A program made the translations under genes and the position numbers. From assembly GCF_964355755.1 (NCBI RefSeq), contig NC_092670.1, forward strand, positions 35,947,795 to 36,011,794: a DNA stretch of 64,000 nt, written 5' to 3'. Positions 12,961-25,473 of this stretch are shown one piece after another (position 1 is the stretch's first letter; each line of letters begins with the position of its first letter). The notes below the pieces were generated by a model, which was not told the origin of the DNA, made no database searches, and worked only from the letters and a program-made list of their open reading frames with translations. Source of the DNA: Antedon mediterranea. Its lineage: Eukaryota > Echinodermata > Crinoidea > Comatulida > Antedonidae.

Positions 12961-15654
12961 CTATATCAAATTATTATTTGTGTTTTCTTGTTTGATATAC
13001 CTGTACTGAAACTCAACAACAGGAGACTCATTGTAAAAATATACTACTTTGATGACGTCACCAAATCGAAATCGACATATTCCACCACACAGTTACTGAC
13101 TACAAGCTCATATATTTGTCCAACTTTTACCTGGTCTCCAAAAAATGTGTCTGGATTATTTTCTTCACTGAATAAAAAAATATAGGAAAATATTATTTTC
13201 TGTCCATGACAGAGATACACATATGACATTAAGGAAACGTGCATCATTAATAAAACTATATTAAAAAATATATATAAATATAAGCAATGATAACAATGTG
13301 CACGACTTACCATTGTTCAACCGGAATAAACTCAAATAAAATTACATCGGGAATCAAAGTGTAACGATGAGGTGGCGGTCTAAGAATAGTTAGATTAATA
13401 CCATATAAGCCTTCAGTACCTAAATATTGCGGCGAGATAAAAGCTACGCCTACAGTAAAAGATATTTGTGGTTAGTACGGTACGGATAGGTATATAAACA
13501 TATAGCTACTGAACATTGTTTAACTTAACGAAAGTTATAGTATAGTACCTAGTCTGGGTTTCTGATGGAGTTTTGACTTGATATTAATACAGAGATAAAT
13601 ATTTTGGCACATATGGCGTTTCATATGTAGAGCTTGAGCTTGTGAACTCTTTATTTTCAGACAAAAATGGAAACGTCGACTGGTGGATTAACATAGCAAA
13701 AAATAAATAATAATAAATACAGACTTGGAGCAAGTCTATATAGTACCATTGACAATGTGTTCATTTTTCCATGGTATTACTGATAATAAAAATGTGAGAC
13801 ATATGGAATATTGATGCTCGGATAGGCCTAGAGTTAGGTCTATATTATGTGATTGATCAAAACTCAATCCAATAGTACAAATTGAATCTATCTAAAGCAC
13901 AATATGTATTTATACCTAACTTTGTTCTGTTACCATAAAATTAAATCACCTTTCATGTAGGTATTCTGGAGCGGGTCGGCACATCTGTTGAGATCTGTTC
14001 CAACACGAACAGACAGTTTAGGCCATATTCTTTTGCTTATTCCGTCGAAGCTTTTTTGAAATTCTTTTCTCAAGAAATGGCCTCTATCCGGGTTGAATTT
14101 ACCTTTTAATTTCTCTTCTAGATCTTCACGAACGTCTACAGGAATATCTAACTTCGACCATAATGAACCTTTTTCGATGTCTGTTAGCATATGTTCCCAG
14201 TGTGTTTCGAGTGTTTTAAAAGCCGTTAGTATTATCGGTGTGAATAGACCATTCATTTCCTTTAAAAATCTATCACGAATACCAAATAACATGTGAACGT
14301 AACACGCTTCAAACTCAGTTGAAATGTCAAATCCTAAAATTGGTGTAGAATAGATTTGTAAGTACTTCTTGTAGGATGGAGTCATCGCTGATCCAGGCTG
14401 TACAGGAATGCCGCTTTCAGAAGGTAATCCCTTGGCGCAACAAAAATATAAATTCTCCGTTGCAATGGATTAACTGTTCCTCTAAATGTATTGCATAAAG
14501 TGCTACGTGCTATGAATGCGACAGGCTTTGCAAAATACCAAAAGCTTACATCTGTATATGGTATTTTCTTTCCTTTTCCCGTAGTTCCCGATGTCAGTGT
14601 CAGTCTGACAACGTCATCCTTTGTCATAACGTTTGTTTCTCCGGCGCAGATGCGATCAACGTAATTCTCATAGTGACTATACGTTGTCAACGGATGCCTC
14701 GTCTTGAATTCCTCAAGACTGTTGATATCACCAAGATGAAACTCTTTGCCATATACGGTATTTGTATTATATCGAAGCCCGTTGATGATATATTTTTCTT
14801 GTGTCTCTCTGAATTTCTTTGTTTGCCTCTCAAACGAATTCAACACGAAAAAAGACGTAATTTGGAATACTATGTTTCTCCAATAGAGTAGATATAGGGA
14901 TGATGCATCTAGATGATCAGACCATGTCAGTGAAGATATGTGTACAAGACACACTGCCAAAACAGTACAAAACAAGAGTATAATAGCTAAAATTAGAAAA
15001 AAAAATGATTCTAGGCAATCTACCGCATTGTGTATAAACACATTTCAACTATATATTTTACTAAGCTATACATTGATTTTTCGAGTAGAAATGACAATTG
15101 AACAAATAATTATATAAAACATGTACTTGTCCCCAAATTAAATAGTTTGTGTTTATCTTTGTATCCTCAACTATTTAACCCTTTTGTTTGTTTTCTAAAT
15201 AAAAAGTTTACGAAATTTAAAAGCCATCTAATATTTCAAACCAGATTCAAAATCAACCCAGTACGAAAGTTCAAGTAGCCCACAGCACAGGTAGTCACTA
15301 ACTTTTTTGTTATTTCAGAGTTCAGCCGAAAATTCGATTACATATGAGTTCTATCTAACATATTTATTTTAAGGTTTTTAATTTAGAATTGCGAATGTTG
15401 TAGTTATCTTTTTTTATCTTGCATAATATGAAAAGAAACACTGTTTTCTTCAAATAAAAGATTAAATAATGGTCTTTAAATGTTAATATGCATTTTTTAT
15501 ATTGTCATTATTGAAATAAAGTGAAAATAAAATTATATGATAGAGAAGTGTATAAAGTTGCCAGAAAAACTTCAATCAAGATTTCCACATTATTAATAGT
15601 GTTTTGTTACAGTAGTGTACTAAATTGTTATTTTAATCACAACCAGCAGAAATA

Positions 15655-17539
15655 TACCGATCACCTAGCTGGCCTCTCATTACCGATCACCTAGCTGGCT
15701 TCTCATTACCGATCACCTAGCTGGCCTCTCATTACCGATCACCTAGCTGGCCTCTCATTACCGATCACCTAGCTGGCCTCTCATTACCGATCACCTAGCT
15801 GGCTTCTCATTACCGATCACCTAGCTGGCCTCTCATTACCGATCACCTAGCTGGCCTCTCATTACCGATCACCTAGCTGGCCTCTCATTACCGATCACCT
15901 AGCTGGCCTCTCATTACCGATCACCTAGCTGGCCTCTCATTACCGATCACCTAGCTGGCCTCTCATTACCGATCACCTAGCTGGCCTCTCATTACCGATC
16001 ACCTAGCTGGCCTCTCATTACCGATCACCTAGCTGGCTTCTCATTACCGATCACCTAGCTGGCCTCTCATTACCGATCACCTAGCTGGCCTCTCATTACC
16101 GATCACCTAGCTGGCTTCTCATTACCGATCACCTAGCTGGCCTCTCATTACCGATCACCTAGCTGGCCTCTCATTACCGATCACCTAGCTGGCTTCTCAT
16201 TACCGATCACCTAGCTGGCCTCTCATTACCGATCACCTAGCTGGCCTCTCATTACCGATCACCTAGCTGGCCTCTCATTACCGATCACCTAGCTGGCTTC
16301 TCATTACCACCGATCACCTAGCTGGCCTCTCATTACCACCGATCACCTAGCTGGCCTCTCATTACCGATCACCTAGCTGGCCTCTCATTACCGATCACCT
16401 GGCTGGCTTCTCATTACCGATCACCTAGCTGGCTTCTCATTACCGATCACCTAGCTGGCCTCTCATTACCGATCACCTAGCTGGCCTCTCATTACCGATC
16501 ACCTAGCTGGCTTCTCATTACCGATCACCTAGCTGGCCTCTCATTACCGATCACCTAGCTGGCCTCTCATTACCGATCACCTAGCTGGCCTCTCATTACC
16601 GATCACCTAGCTGGCTTCTCATTACCACCGATCACCTAGCTGGCCTCTCATTACCACCGATCACCTAGCTGGCCTCTCATTACCGATCACCTAGCTGGCC
16701 TCTCATTACCGATCACCTAGCTGGCTTCTCATTACCGATCACCTAGCTGGCCTCTCATTACCGATCACCTAGCTGGCCTCTCATTACCGATCACCTAGCT
16801 GGCCTCTCATTACCGATCACCTAGCTGGCCTCTCATTACCGATCACCTAGCTGGCTTCTCATTACCGATCACCTAGCTGGCCTCTCATTACCGATCACCT
16901 AGCTGGCTTCTCATTACCGATCACCTAGCTGGCTTCTCATTACCGATCACCTAGCTGGCCTCTCATTACCGATCACCTAGCTGGCCTCTCATTACCGATC
17001 ACCTAGCTGGCCTCTCATTACCGATCACCTAGCTGGCCTCTCATTACCGATCACCTAGCTGGCTTCTCATTACCGATCACCTAGCTGGCCTCTCATTACC
17101 GATCACCTAGCTGGCTTCTCATTACCGATCACCTAGCTGGCCTCTCATTACCGATCACCTAGCTGGCTTCTCATTACCGATCACCTAGCTGGCCTCTCAT
17201 TACCGATCACCTAGCTGGCCTCTCATTACCGATCACCTAGCTGGCCTCTCATTACCGATCACCTAGCTGGCCTCTCATTACCGATCACCTAGCTGGCTTC
17301 TCATTACCGATCACCTAGCTGGCCTCTCATTACCGATCACCTAGCTGGCCTCTCATTACCGATCACCTAGCTGGCCTCTCATTACCGATCACCTAGCTGG
17401 CCTCTCATTACCGATCACCTAGCTGGCCTCTCATTACCGATCACCTAGCTTGCTTCTCATTACCGATCACCTAGCTGGCCTCTCATTACCGATCACCTAG
17501 CTGGCTTCTCATTACCGATCACCTAGCTGGCCTCTCATT
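15655..17539. repeat. 26-bp satellite array, about 72 units, in intron 1 of GH3 copy C
   Basis: The unit is CCGATCACCTAGCTGGCCTC followed by TCATTA, 26 bp. Units are almost identical except for a C/T variant (GGCCTC or GGCTTC) and four units with an extra ACC. Two such +3 pairs, near 16307 and 16625, are about 318 bp apart, suggesting a higher-order unit of 12. Copies are so alike that array length in the assembly may be unreliable. Confidence 0.98.
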
Positions 17540-18138
17540 TTTTTTTGGTTAGGTGTACTATGAACCTTATAGTCTATTGCACTGCATTTTTTTGTATGAA
17601 AATACTGGAAAAATCCCCAAAATAAAACGGGTTTTAGACTATTGCATCGATTCAGTATGTTAGGCAAAAGATCTTTAGGCAAACTTAATCATAATAAAGG
17701 TAGGCCTACTAAAGACTTTTAGTCAAAAACCATCATGCAACATTTATATTCTGATTCAAGTAAACCATATTGGTAATTAGGCCTAACACTTAAGTTTTTT
17801 TGGAAAAGTAATAAGACCAAATCAACATGAATCACGGAAGTTAAAAAGGAAATTTAAATTTATATAGACACAATCTGAAACCATTCTGCCTATAACAAAG
17901 TAAAATGGCATAAAATAGTGGAAAGCGTCATGTTGCAAAACGAGAGACGTAACTACTGATGTAGGCTTAGACGCCCATCTGGAAATCTAAAAATATCAAC
18001 CATACCTTCTAGTACACGCAACACGGGTGATTCGATAGTTCGTAGGCCTAAGTTCAGAGCTACTCCAATGAAGCGGTATACACAACCTAATAGAACCAAA
18101 CTACCAAGAGTACCAAGAAGAATTCTTAAGCCCCTCAT

Positions 18139-20001
18139 TTTGTGTAATGACTAGACATTCAACGTAGTGGATCGAAATGGAATAACCCTCAAGTTCTTAT
18201 TAATGTTGGGCAACATACATAGGCAAATATTTACACAACGATTGAAATCTAACATTAGATTCGATCACACCACCATGTATGAGCAACATGATACCGTTCA
18301 TATTAATCATTATTTTATCATTAATGCGATATCGCTTTATTACAAATAATATCTTCTTTTATTTTCATAAAGTCTGAACAGTTAAAAGTAAAGTATGAAG
18401 TATCATATCCAGTATTATTTTCATTTGTTAGCTTACAGATATTTCAAAGTTAAGGGATAGTGTGTAACAAAATCAATGGCCGTAAATAGTTCCGAATTTT
18501 ATTCTAGGAAAAATTTGTTTTTATATCTTAATAAGTATCTTTTATCAAAGTGCGCTTTTATTATACTTAGCCTACTCTTCCCATGCGAAATAACAACATA
18601 ATTAAGGCAGAGAAAGACCGTGCGGAACACATTTTATTTAATGATAATAAAACTGTAGCTTATTTGTAATTATTTTATTATTTTGTCAATGAGGGTGACT
18701 AAAAACGGCACAAAGCTGACGATACAGAAATGAGAAAAAAAGATAAAAAAGGCCTATAATGATATTTATTTAAACATAGAGTATATAAACATAAACTTAT
18801 CATTACAAAATATAATTGAATTTGAAACATTATGGAGCGCATTTTGAAACCCTTTTTTTGTGACATTATCTGTTCATATTTGATTGTGTGGTCAGATCAT
18901 CCTTAGTGTGTTCGCATCACAATTTTTCAGACAATATGTTATGATGCAGTATTTCGGATTTAAAGGGGTAGTGAAATAAATAAGGATGGTGCATGCATTA
19001 TATAGAAAACTGTCCCTCAATTTCTGTTTGAGTTCTCTCCAATTAGACATTTTAATCAGTTTACAGGCTATCAGTCCCAGAATACAAGTATTATAAGTTA
19101 CAATACATCTGGAAAGTGATACTATTGTGTTTTTGTCTGTGGATATTTGAGATATGGTGTGGAAGGTATCGATCTCTTCTATTGGTCTATAAACGGCATA
19201 TTAAACAAAATAAATGATAGATATTTTCAATATCTCCACTATTGCATATTTTGCATGACACGTTCCTTACGAGGACCTTGCGCCATTTTCTTTTTTCAAG
19301 ATGGTGACAGCGACAAGGAAATAGTAACCCGTTCGACCACCACGAGTGCAATACGTTATTTGGGGGTCCTGGTAAGATAACAGATTAGAGGTCGACATTT
19401 ACACTACAGTACACTATTTGACTGTTAGTGCATTTTCCGTCAGAGAATAAACGAAAGCTAAATTAAAATAAAATTTTAAATAGTGACACTAGCATAGTCT
19501 CAAATTATGGATCTAGCAAAGTAATATGATGTTCTTATAGCCAAACACAGTCTTAGTTTAGAAAGTATTGTATTTAGTACTTTTGTAGTTTATTTTTGTG
19601 CAAATAGCTATATACTAGCTACAGATCATGTTTATTGATTTTCAGGAAAATCGATTAATTGGTGACGTCACAAATGTTTATTAAAATCTAGAGTTATCAG
19701 TTATTCAATATGGATCAAAATGTTAGATAGAACGCCCTCTGTTGTTCTCTGCATTTTTCCATTCTCAACGCCTAATGCTGTATAAAATTTATTTCTGTCG
19801 TTTTACGGGATAACACTTTCAGTATCACATTACTGATGTTATGTGTGTGGATATAGTCACACATAAATATATAGAAAACTTAATAAAGGTACAAAACATT
19901 CTAAAACACCAAAATATTTAAAAATCAAAAAGGTCCAGTATAGGTTAAATAAAATAGGAGAAAACTAACATTTTGTACAAAATGCTTTTTAACTAGGTCC
20001 T
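18139..20001. other. Intergenic region between GH3 copies C and D
   Basis: About 1.9 kb containing the presumed promoter of copy C and the 3' flank of copy D. A stretch at about 19625-19760 resembles one in an ABHD intron near 55130 (see findings). No supported gene; short open frames here lack homology I can recognise. Confidence 0.45.
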
Positions 20002-23000
20002 TCAGTCTGATGCCTGACCTAAAATAAACGCGACGGTGCCTTCTGTTTTCAGTTTTCGTGGTTGTTTAAACTGATTGAAAGTAGCTGTAGAATTGTCAAC
20101 GATGTAATTCTTCAGTCTTGCAAATCCACCTGGTTTGACAAAGACGACGTCTGCCGTACCGATCCCATTTTGGGAACGCCACATTTTGTACAAGGCCCCG
20201 TGCTCACAAAGTTCAGCATCCAGCTAAAGAGAAAAGACAATTAAATATTATCACTTAATTTATAAAGTCATAATGGTCACATACAAAGCATATACTGTAA
20301 TATGTATATTTTTTATAATATAATTATACTATGTTGTAGCTACTGTCAATATCAGTGTAAACAGACGTTTATTTAAATATTGCATAATTCATCCATTTTC
20401 GATCAAATGTATTCATCTGCGAGTTCTATCCTTAGAAACGATATATTATTTTATTTTTTTGCCACTGTATTTTATCGTTTTCCTCTTCACTCATGTATTT
20501 CTTTGAGTTGTACTTGTGCAAACACCAATCGACTTACTAGTGTACTTATATGTTCTCCGATGTCACCTTTATTTCCTTCAACTTCCACGAACACCACATA
20601 GTAATGTGGACCTTGCCGCTTGGCAGAATCTACAGCGTATGAAAACAATATTAGGTTAGTTGATCGATTGGTTGATCGCTACCAATTTATTTTATTGATC
20701 GATTGATACATTATTTTGATCGATTTGATCATGAATTGATATCTTTATTTTTGCTAGATTTTTATATTGATTCTTTGACTTATAGGCTGATTGATTTGTA
20801 ATTGATTATTGGTATAATCAAGTCGTAATTTGATAACTGATCAATATGCTTTAATTATCAATTGATAGTGATTGGCTAATCTCTGATATTGATTGATCGC
20901 TTCACGTTTTGACTAATTATTTTGATAGATTTATTGATTTTCCAAGTGATTGGAACTTATTGATATCTTTATTGACTCATGTGTACTAATTGAATAATTA
21001 TTGATTTATTGATTGACCAATCGGCTTGTATATATTAATGATTGATTAATGATTATTGATTGTTGGGATGGCTGATTTACTATATGTATTGATTTACATA
21101 ACATGTACCTGGCATCAGTAGGCTTTCAGCACAAGCATATTCAATAAGTGTAATCCCTGAAAACTGTTTGAATGTGTTCTCCAGAGCCTTACGCATGCAA
21201 ACCTCATCAACTTTCTCTCCACGAAGGTTCATCAGTTGGCCGTATCTTAAAGGAGAGAAAAGCAAATGACACGATATTTTTGTTAATGGTTCATTTATTA
21301 ATTTTAAACTATCTCTAAAGCAATATTTTAAATGTCGGAGAGAAACTTTTTAAATCATTTTTTTTTTATCTTGTGAAATGTCTATGTTATTATAGTATAT
21401 ATTCTTGTTATTTGTAATTTTGTTGTTGGAGAGACACACCTTACCGGTGACAGCGTTTTGTTTAATGCTTTTGTCTCTCCTCGGCTTCGTGTCTTGTACT
21501 TCATATATATATATATATATATATTTCTATGATTTGTAATTATTATTTCATGTTTATTGCCGAAATGAATAAAAAAATAAGTGACATCTATGATGTTTTT
21601 AAAAAAAACGATAACCGCTTTCCTTTTAAAATTACACTTTCGCTTTAATCTCAAGTGTGCACACTTTTGCTAGCCTATATAAACTAGTTAATTTGTTATT
21701 GCTTGAAATATATCGTACCTGTACTGAAATTCAACGACCGGGGCTTCATTGTAAAAGTCGACGACTTTAATGACGTCACCAAATCGAAATCTATATAACC
21801 CGCATGTCCAGTTACTGACTACAAGTTCATAAGTCTGTCCAACTTTGACCTGGTCTCCAAAAAATGCGTTCGCATTACTTTTTTCGCTGAATAAAAAATT
21901 TGATAGAAAAATTTAGCGTATTTAGTTAGCCGAGATAAATTGTTACACACCGTTTGTGGAACGTACGAATAAACATTAATGTAAGCCTACGCCATATCTT
22001 GATTTGGTTTAAACTATTGCCCACTTAGAAAGTTTCTGGCCCAATAAAAACATGCAATTATGACAGCTTACCTTTCCTCAATTGGAATAAACTCAAACAA
22101 AAGTGAATCTGGAACCAAAGTATAACGATGAGGTGGCGGTCTAAGAATGGTTAGATTAACACCGTAGAATCCTTCAGTCCCTACATACCGCTCGGACGCA
22201 AATGTTACGCCTGCAAAAATAAAACAATTATAACCTCGTAATTAATAAATTATAACATAGAGATATTATAGTGTTCACTAAAACTATACGTTTAAGCCTG
22301 AACGTGCCCAATGGTTACCAGTCGGATCGATTTCACAGAGATAGGCCTGCAGATCAAAACATTAGAAGCCGAAAATGACGTAGACCTATGGTAAATGATT
22401 CCACAAAAAGGAACGCTAGACTCTTATGATAACATTGTCAGCCTAGTTCCCCGTCCTATTACAGAATTTTCTAATAAGAAAAGTCGTGGAAAGTTGAACT
22501 GTATAAAAACCTATACATCAAACATCAATACCTTTCATATATGTATTGCCAATCCGCTCGGCACATCTGTTAAGATCTGTTCCAAACCAAATACGTAGTT
22601 TAGGCCATATGCGTTTGCCTATTCCGTCGAAGCCTTTCTCAAATTCTCTTCTTAAGAACTGCACTCTATCCGGATTACATTTACCTTTTAACTTCTCTTC
22701 TAGATCTGCACGGACTTCTACAGGAATATTCAACTTTGACCATAATGAACCTCTTTCGATGTCCGTTAGCATCTGTTCCCAGTGTGTTTCAAGTATTTTA
22801 AAAGCAGTTATTAGTAGCGGTGTGAACAGCACAGTCATCGATTTTAAAAATCTATCACGAATACCAAATAACAAATGAACATAACACGCTTCAAACTCAT
22901 TTGAAATTTCAAAACCTGAAATTGGTGTAGAATAGATGAGTAAATACTTCTTATGGGATGGAGAAATGGTTGACCCAGCCTGTACAGAGATACCGCTTTC

Positions 23001-24206
23001 AGATGGTAGGCTCTTTGGACGCACGTGAAAATTAAGAGTGCGTTGAAATGGGCTGCCAGGGCTGAGCGTTTTCTTGGAAATACTTGGTGCAAGAAAAATG
23101 ATAGGCTTCCCGAAACCCCAAACAGTTTGATTTGTGTACGGTATTTTCTTCCCTTTTCCCGTAGTTCCTGATGTCAGTGCCAGTCTAACAACGTCATCCT
23201 TTGTCATAACGTGTGTTTCTCCGGCGCAGATGCGATCAACGTATTTCTCATAGTGACTATAGGTGGTCAACGGATGCCTAGTTTTGAATTCCTCAAGACT
23301 GTGAATATCACCAAGATGAAACTCGTTGCCATATACGGTAGTTTGATTATAGCGTAGTCCGTGCAGGATATACTTTTCTTGTGTCTGCATGAATTTCTTT
23401 GTCTGATTTTTAAATGACTTAATCGTGAAAAAAGAGACAATCTTTGTTATCAGGCTCAGCTGGTAGATGAGATATACAGACGATGCATCTAGATGGTCAG
23501 ACCATGTCAGTGACGAAATGTGGACAAAAACCAAGCCTAAGACCGTACAAAGCAGTAGTACGATTCCTGCAATTAGGAACATAGATGTAAATTAAAGTAA
23601 TATAATATTATAATAAATAATAAAGAATGGTTCTCAAAGGCATATTATGCCTGTTTAGTTAGGCCTGATATAAGTACAGGTAGTAGGTATATTCTTAGAA
23701 GTTGTAACTTGACCTAAGTATAGAGACCTAATCCTCCATTTCCACTATAACAATTCATTCAGGAATAATGTCGTTTATTGCACTTATTTTCCTGATTTCA
23801 ACCTGCTTGTAATGTCTCAGTACCATGGGTAACTGGAAAACCAGCTTTGCTCGTATGGTCACCCACACCAATATAGGTAATTTCACATTCACATTTCCTT
23901 TCATATTATTATTTTGAAATGGTGAATACATTGATACAGTCAGATACAGCCTAATACTACTACTGTATTGTACAACTGAACTGGGTATTAACAGATTTAC
24001 ATAATAATGAAGTTCCTGTTCCTAAACAATGATATTATACTCCACTCGCCTTCAAAAAACAGCAATAGTGACGACCCGTCCTCTAAATCGTACCACCACA
24101 ACACAACAAAACCAGTCCACGATCTTAAAATACGATGTAAACTGCAGGCGGTAATAATACTACCTATTACACCCAAACATACCCTGGCTTGATACGTCGT
24201 CGTCAT
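20002..24206 (-). CDS. GH3 domain-containing protein, copy D (seven exons, intact, divergent first exon)
   Basis: Exons: 24206-24050, 23566-22532, 22210-22072, 21886-21719, 21245-21109, 20629-20538, 20223-20002. They sum to 1950 nt, 649 residues plus stop. Exons 2-7 have exactly the lengths of copy B. Exon 1 is different: 157 nt encoding MTTTYQARVCLGVIGS... and ending ...FFEG. The only phase-compatible donor is AG|GCGAGT, so intron 1 would be a GC-AG intron. TSGTTGKGKKIPYT, GTEGFYGVN and YRFRFGD are all present, with N-terminal hydrophobic segments as in the other copies. Intron 5 is rich in TTGATTGAT. Exons 2-7 are well supported; exon 1 is less certain, since an undetected alternative first exon could lie upstream. 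Confidence 0.85.
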
Positions 24207-25473
24207 TTCGTCGTGTGAAACAGCACTTCGTTTTTATTGATAATTTGACCTACAAAGACATGAGTAATATTTTGATAGCTGTGTGCTTTTTTATAATTAA
24301 AACAACTTAAATAGAATTGTATTTAGGGCACGAGTCGATGAGGGCGAGCTTGAGCAACGAGATTATATTATGAAGAATGAAATCGTTTCAAGCGTTATTT
24401 CATTATTATTATTTTTTAATAGGCCTGAGTTCGACTCTTAGTTGTTGCCAGATTCAGTTGGTGGTAGTACCTACTACAGTGGATCATTTTGATAGCTCGA
24501 AAGTAAAAATCTGAAGTTGAATAAAATACCAACAACGTAAAATAAATGTTGTATTACCAATATGATTACCGTTTTATTTTTCATAGTTATTTTATGTCTC
24601 TCTACGTTTTGTGTACAAAAGATTATCGATTTTACTAGGTAATTTTTAACTATTCATCCACTGTCATGAAAGTGCTTAATACAAAAAATCATGTAACAAC
24701 ACAAAGAAAATATGATAGATCTTAGATAATTATTGGAATATCGATCAATATAAATGTGTTTGTCTGTACATGACCTTCAAAGCCAAGTATAAGGGGTATG
24801 ATACTAGACATTAGGGCCTTCCTGTGAAACACGTGATTTGTCTATGACACTGGAGAAATCTAGATACCAGAATCGGATGAATCACACCGTCACTCGTTTT
24901 TCATATCATTATTTCTTTAATTATGATATCAACCATGATTGTATAGGCCTATCTTAATGTTTTATTTCTATATATTATACAGTCCATGCATACGTCGTAC
25001 TATGGTGGTCATATAATTGTAGACGGCCTATTCTTTAAGATATTAAGAGATGTCTTATTAAATATTAGACGTTATTTAATAGGGCCTACATACATTAATA
25101 TAATAATTACGTTTTCCTCAAATCAACCAATGGCTTTTAATTTAACCAAAGAAAACATCTGCATAATTATTAAGTAGTTACTGTATAGTTAGGAAGAATT
25201 CCCTTGTATAGTAATACAATACATTACCGGGCCTAGGCATTGAGCTATCATTATTTTTAACCAAAGAAAATATTATCTGCATAATTATTAAGTAGTTATA
25301 GTTCGGAAGAAATCCGTTGTCTAGTATTTCAATAAGTTACCGGGCCTAGACATTGACATATCATAATCAAAGAACATACTGTATCTGCATAGAGTCTATA
25401 TTAAGTAGGATAGTTAGGAAGAATTCCCGCGTACAATATTTTTTTACATTGTACTACTACATAGGTCTAGATT
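24207..25473. other. Intergenic region between GH3 copy D and DGLUCY
   Basis: AT-rich; contains the upstream region of copy D and the 3' flank of the D-glutamate cyclase gene. A diverged repeat of about 115-130 bp occurs about three times at 25143-25440, each with AAAGAAAA/CTGCATA, TTAAGTAG, GGAAGAA and, in the first two, TTACCGGGCCTAG. No gene seen. Confidence 0.5.

Larger units (their letters stand above)
10782..18138 (-). pseudogene. GH3 domain-containing gene, copy C, frameshifted (probable pseudogene)
   Basis: Exons: 18138-18006, 14986-13950, 13449-13311, 13167-13001, 12494-12358, 11481-11384, 11006-10782. Splice sites are all preserved. Exon 2 is 1037 nt where 1038 is expected: aligned with copy D, one base is missing near 14423-14432, just before the codons for PSESGIPVQPGS. 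Exon 4 is 167 nt instead of 168, with a scrambled stretch at about 13073-13095 where the other copies read NWTCGLYR. The first GH3 motif TSGTTGKGKKIPYT survives; the second motif region has changed (SPQYLGTEG where B and D have SERYxGTEG). Intron 1 contains the 1.9-kb 26-bp satellite and intron 5 a 23-bp minisatellite. Two separate lesions outside simple homopolymers favour real decay over sequencing error, but neither is excluded. Confidence 0.8.

Noticed and set aside
15655-17539. Regular short repeats resembling a CRISPR array
   Set aside because: Units abut directly with no unique spacers, in a eukaryotic intron; it is a satellite.
22546-22878. 110-codon plus-strand frame (also 8297-8650 and 14093-14296)
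   Set aside because: Antisense shadows of GH3 exon 2, recurring in the paralogues because the sense strand is conserved.
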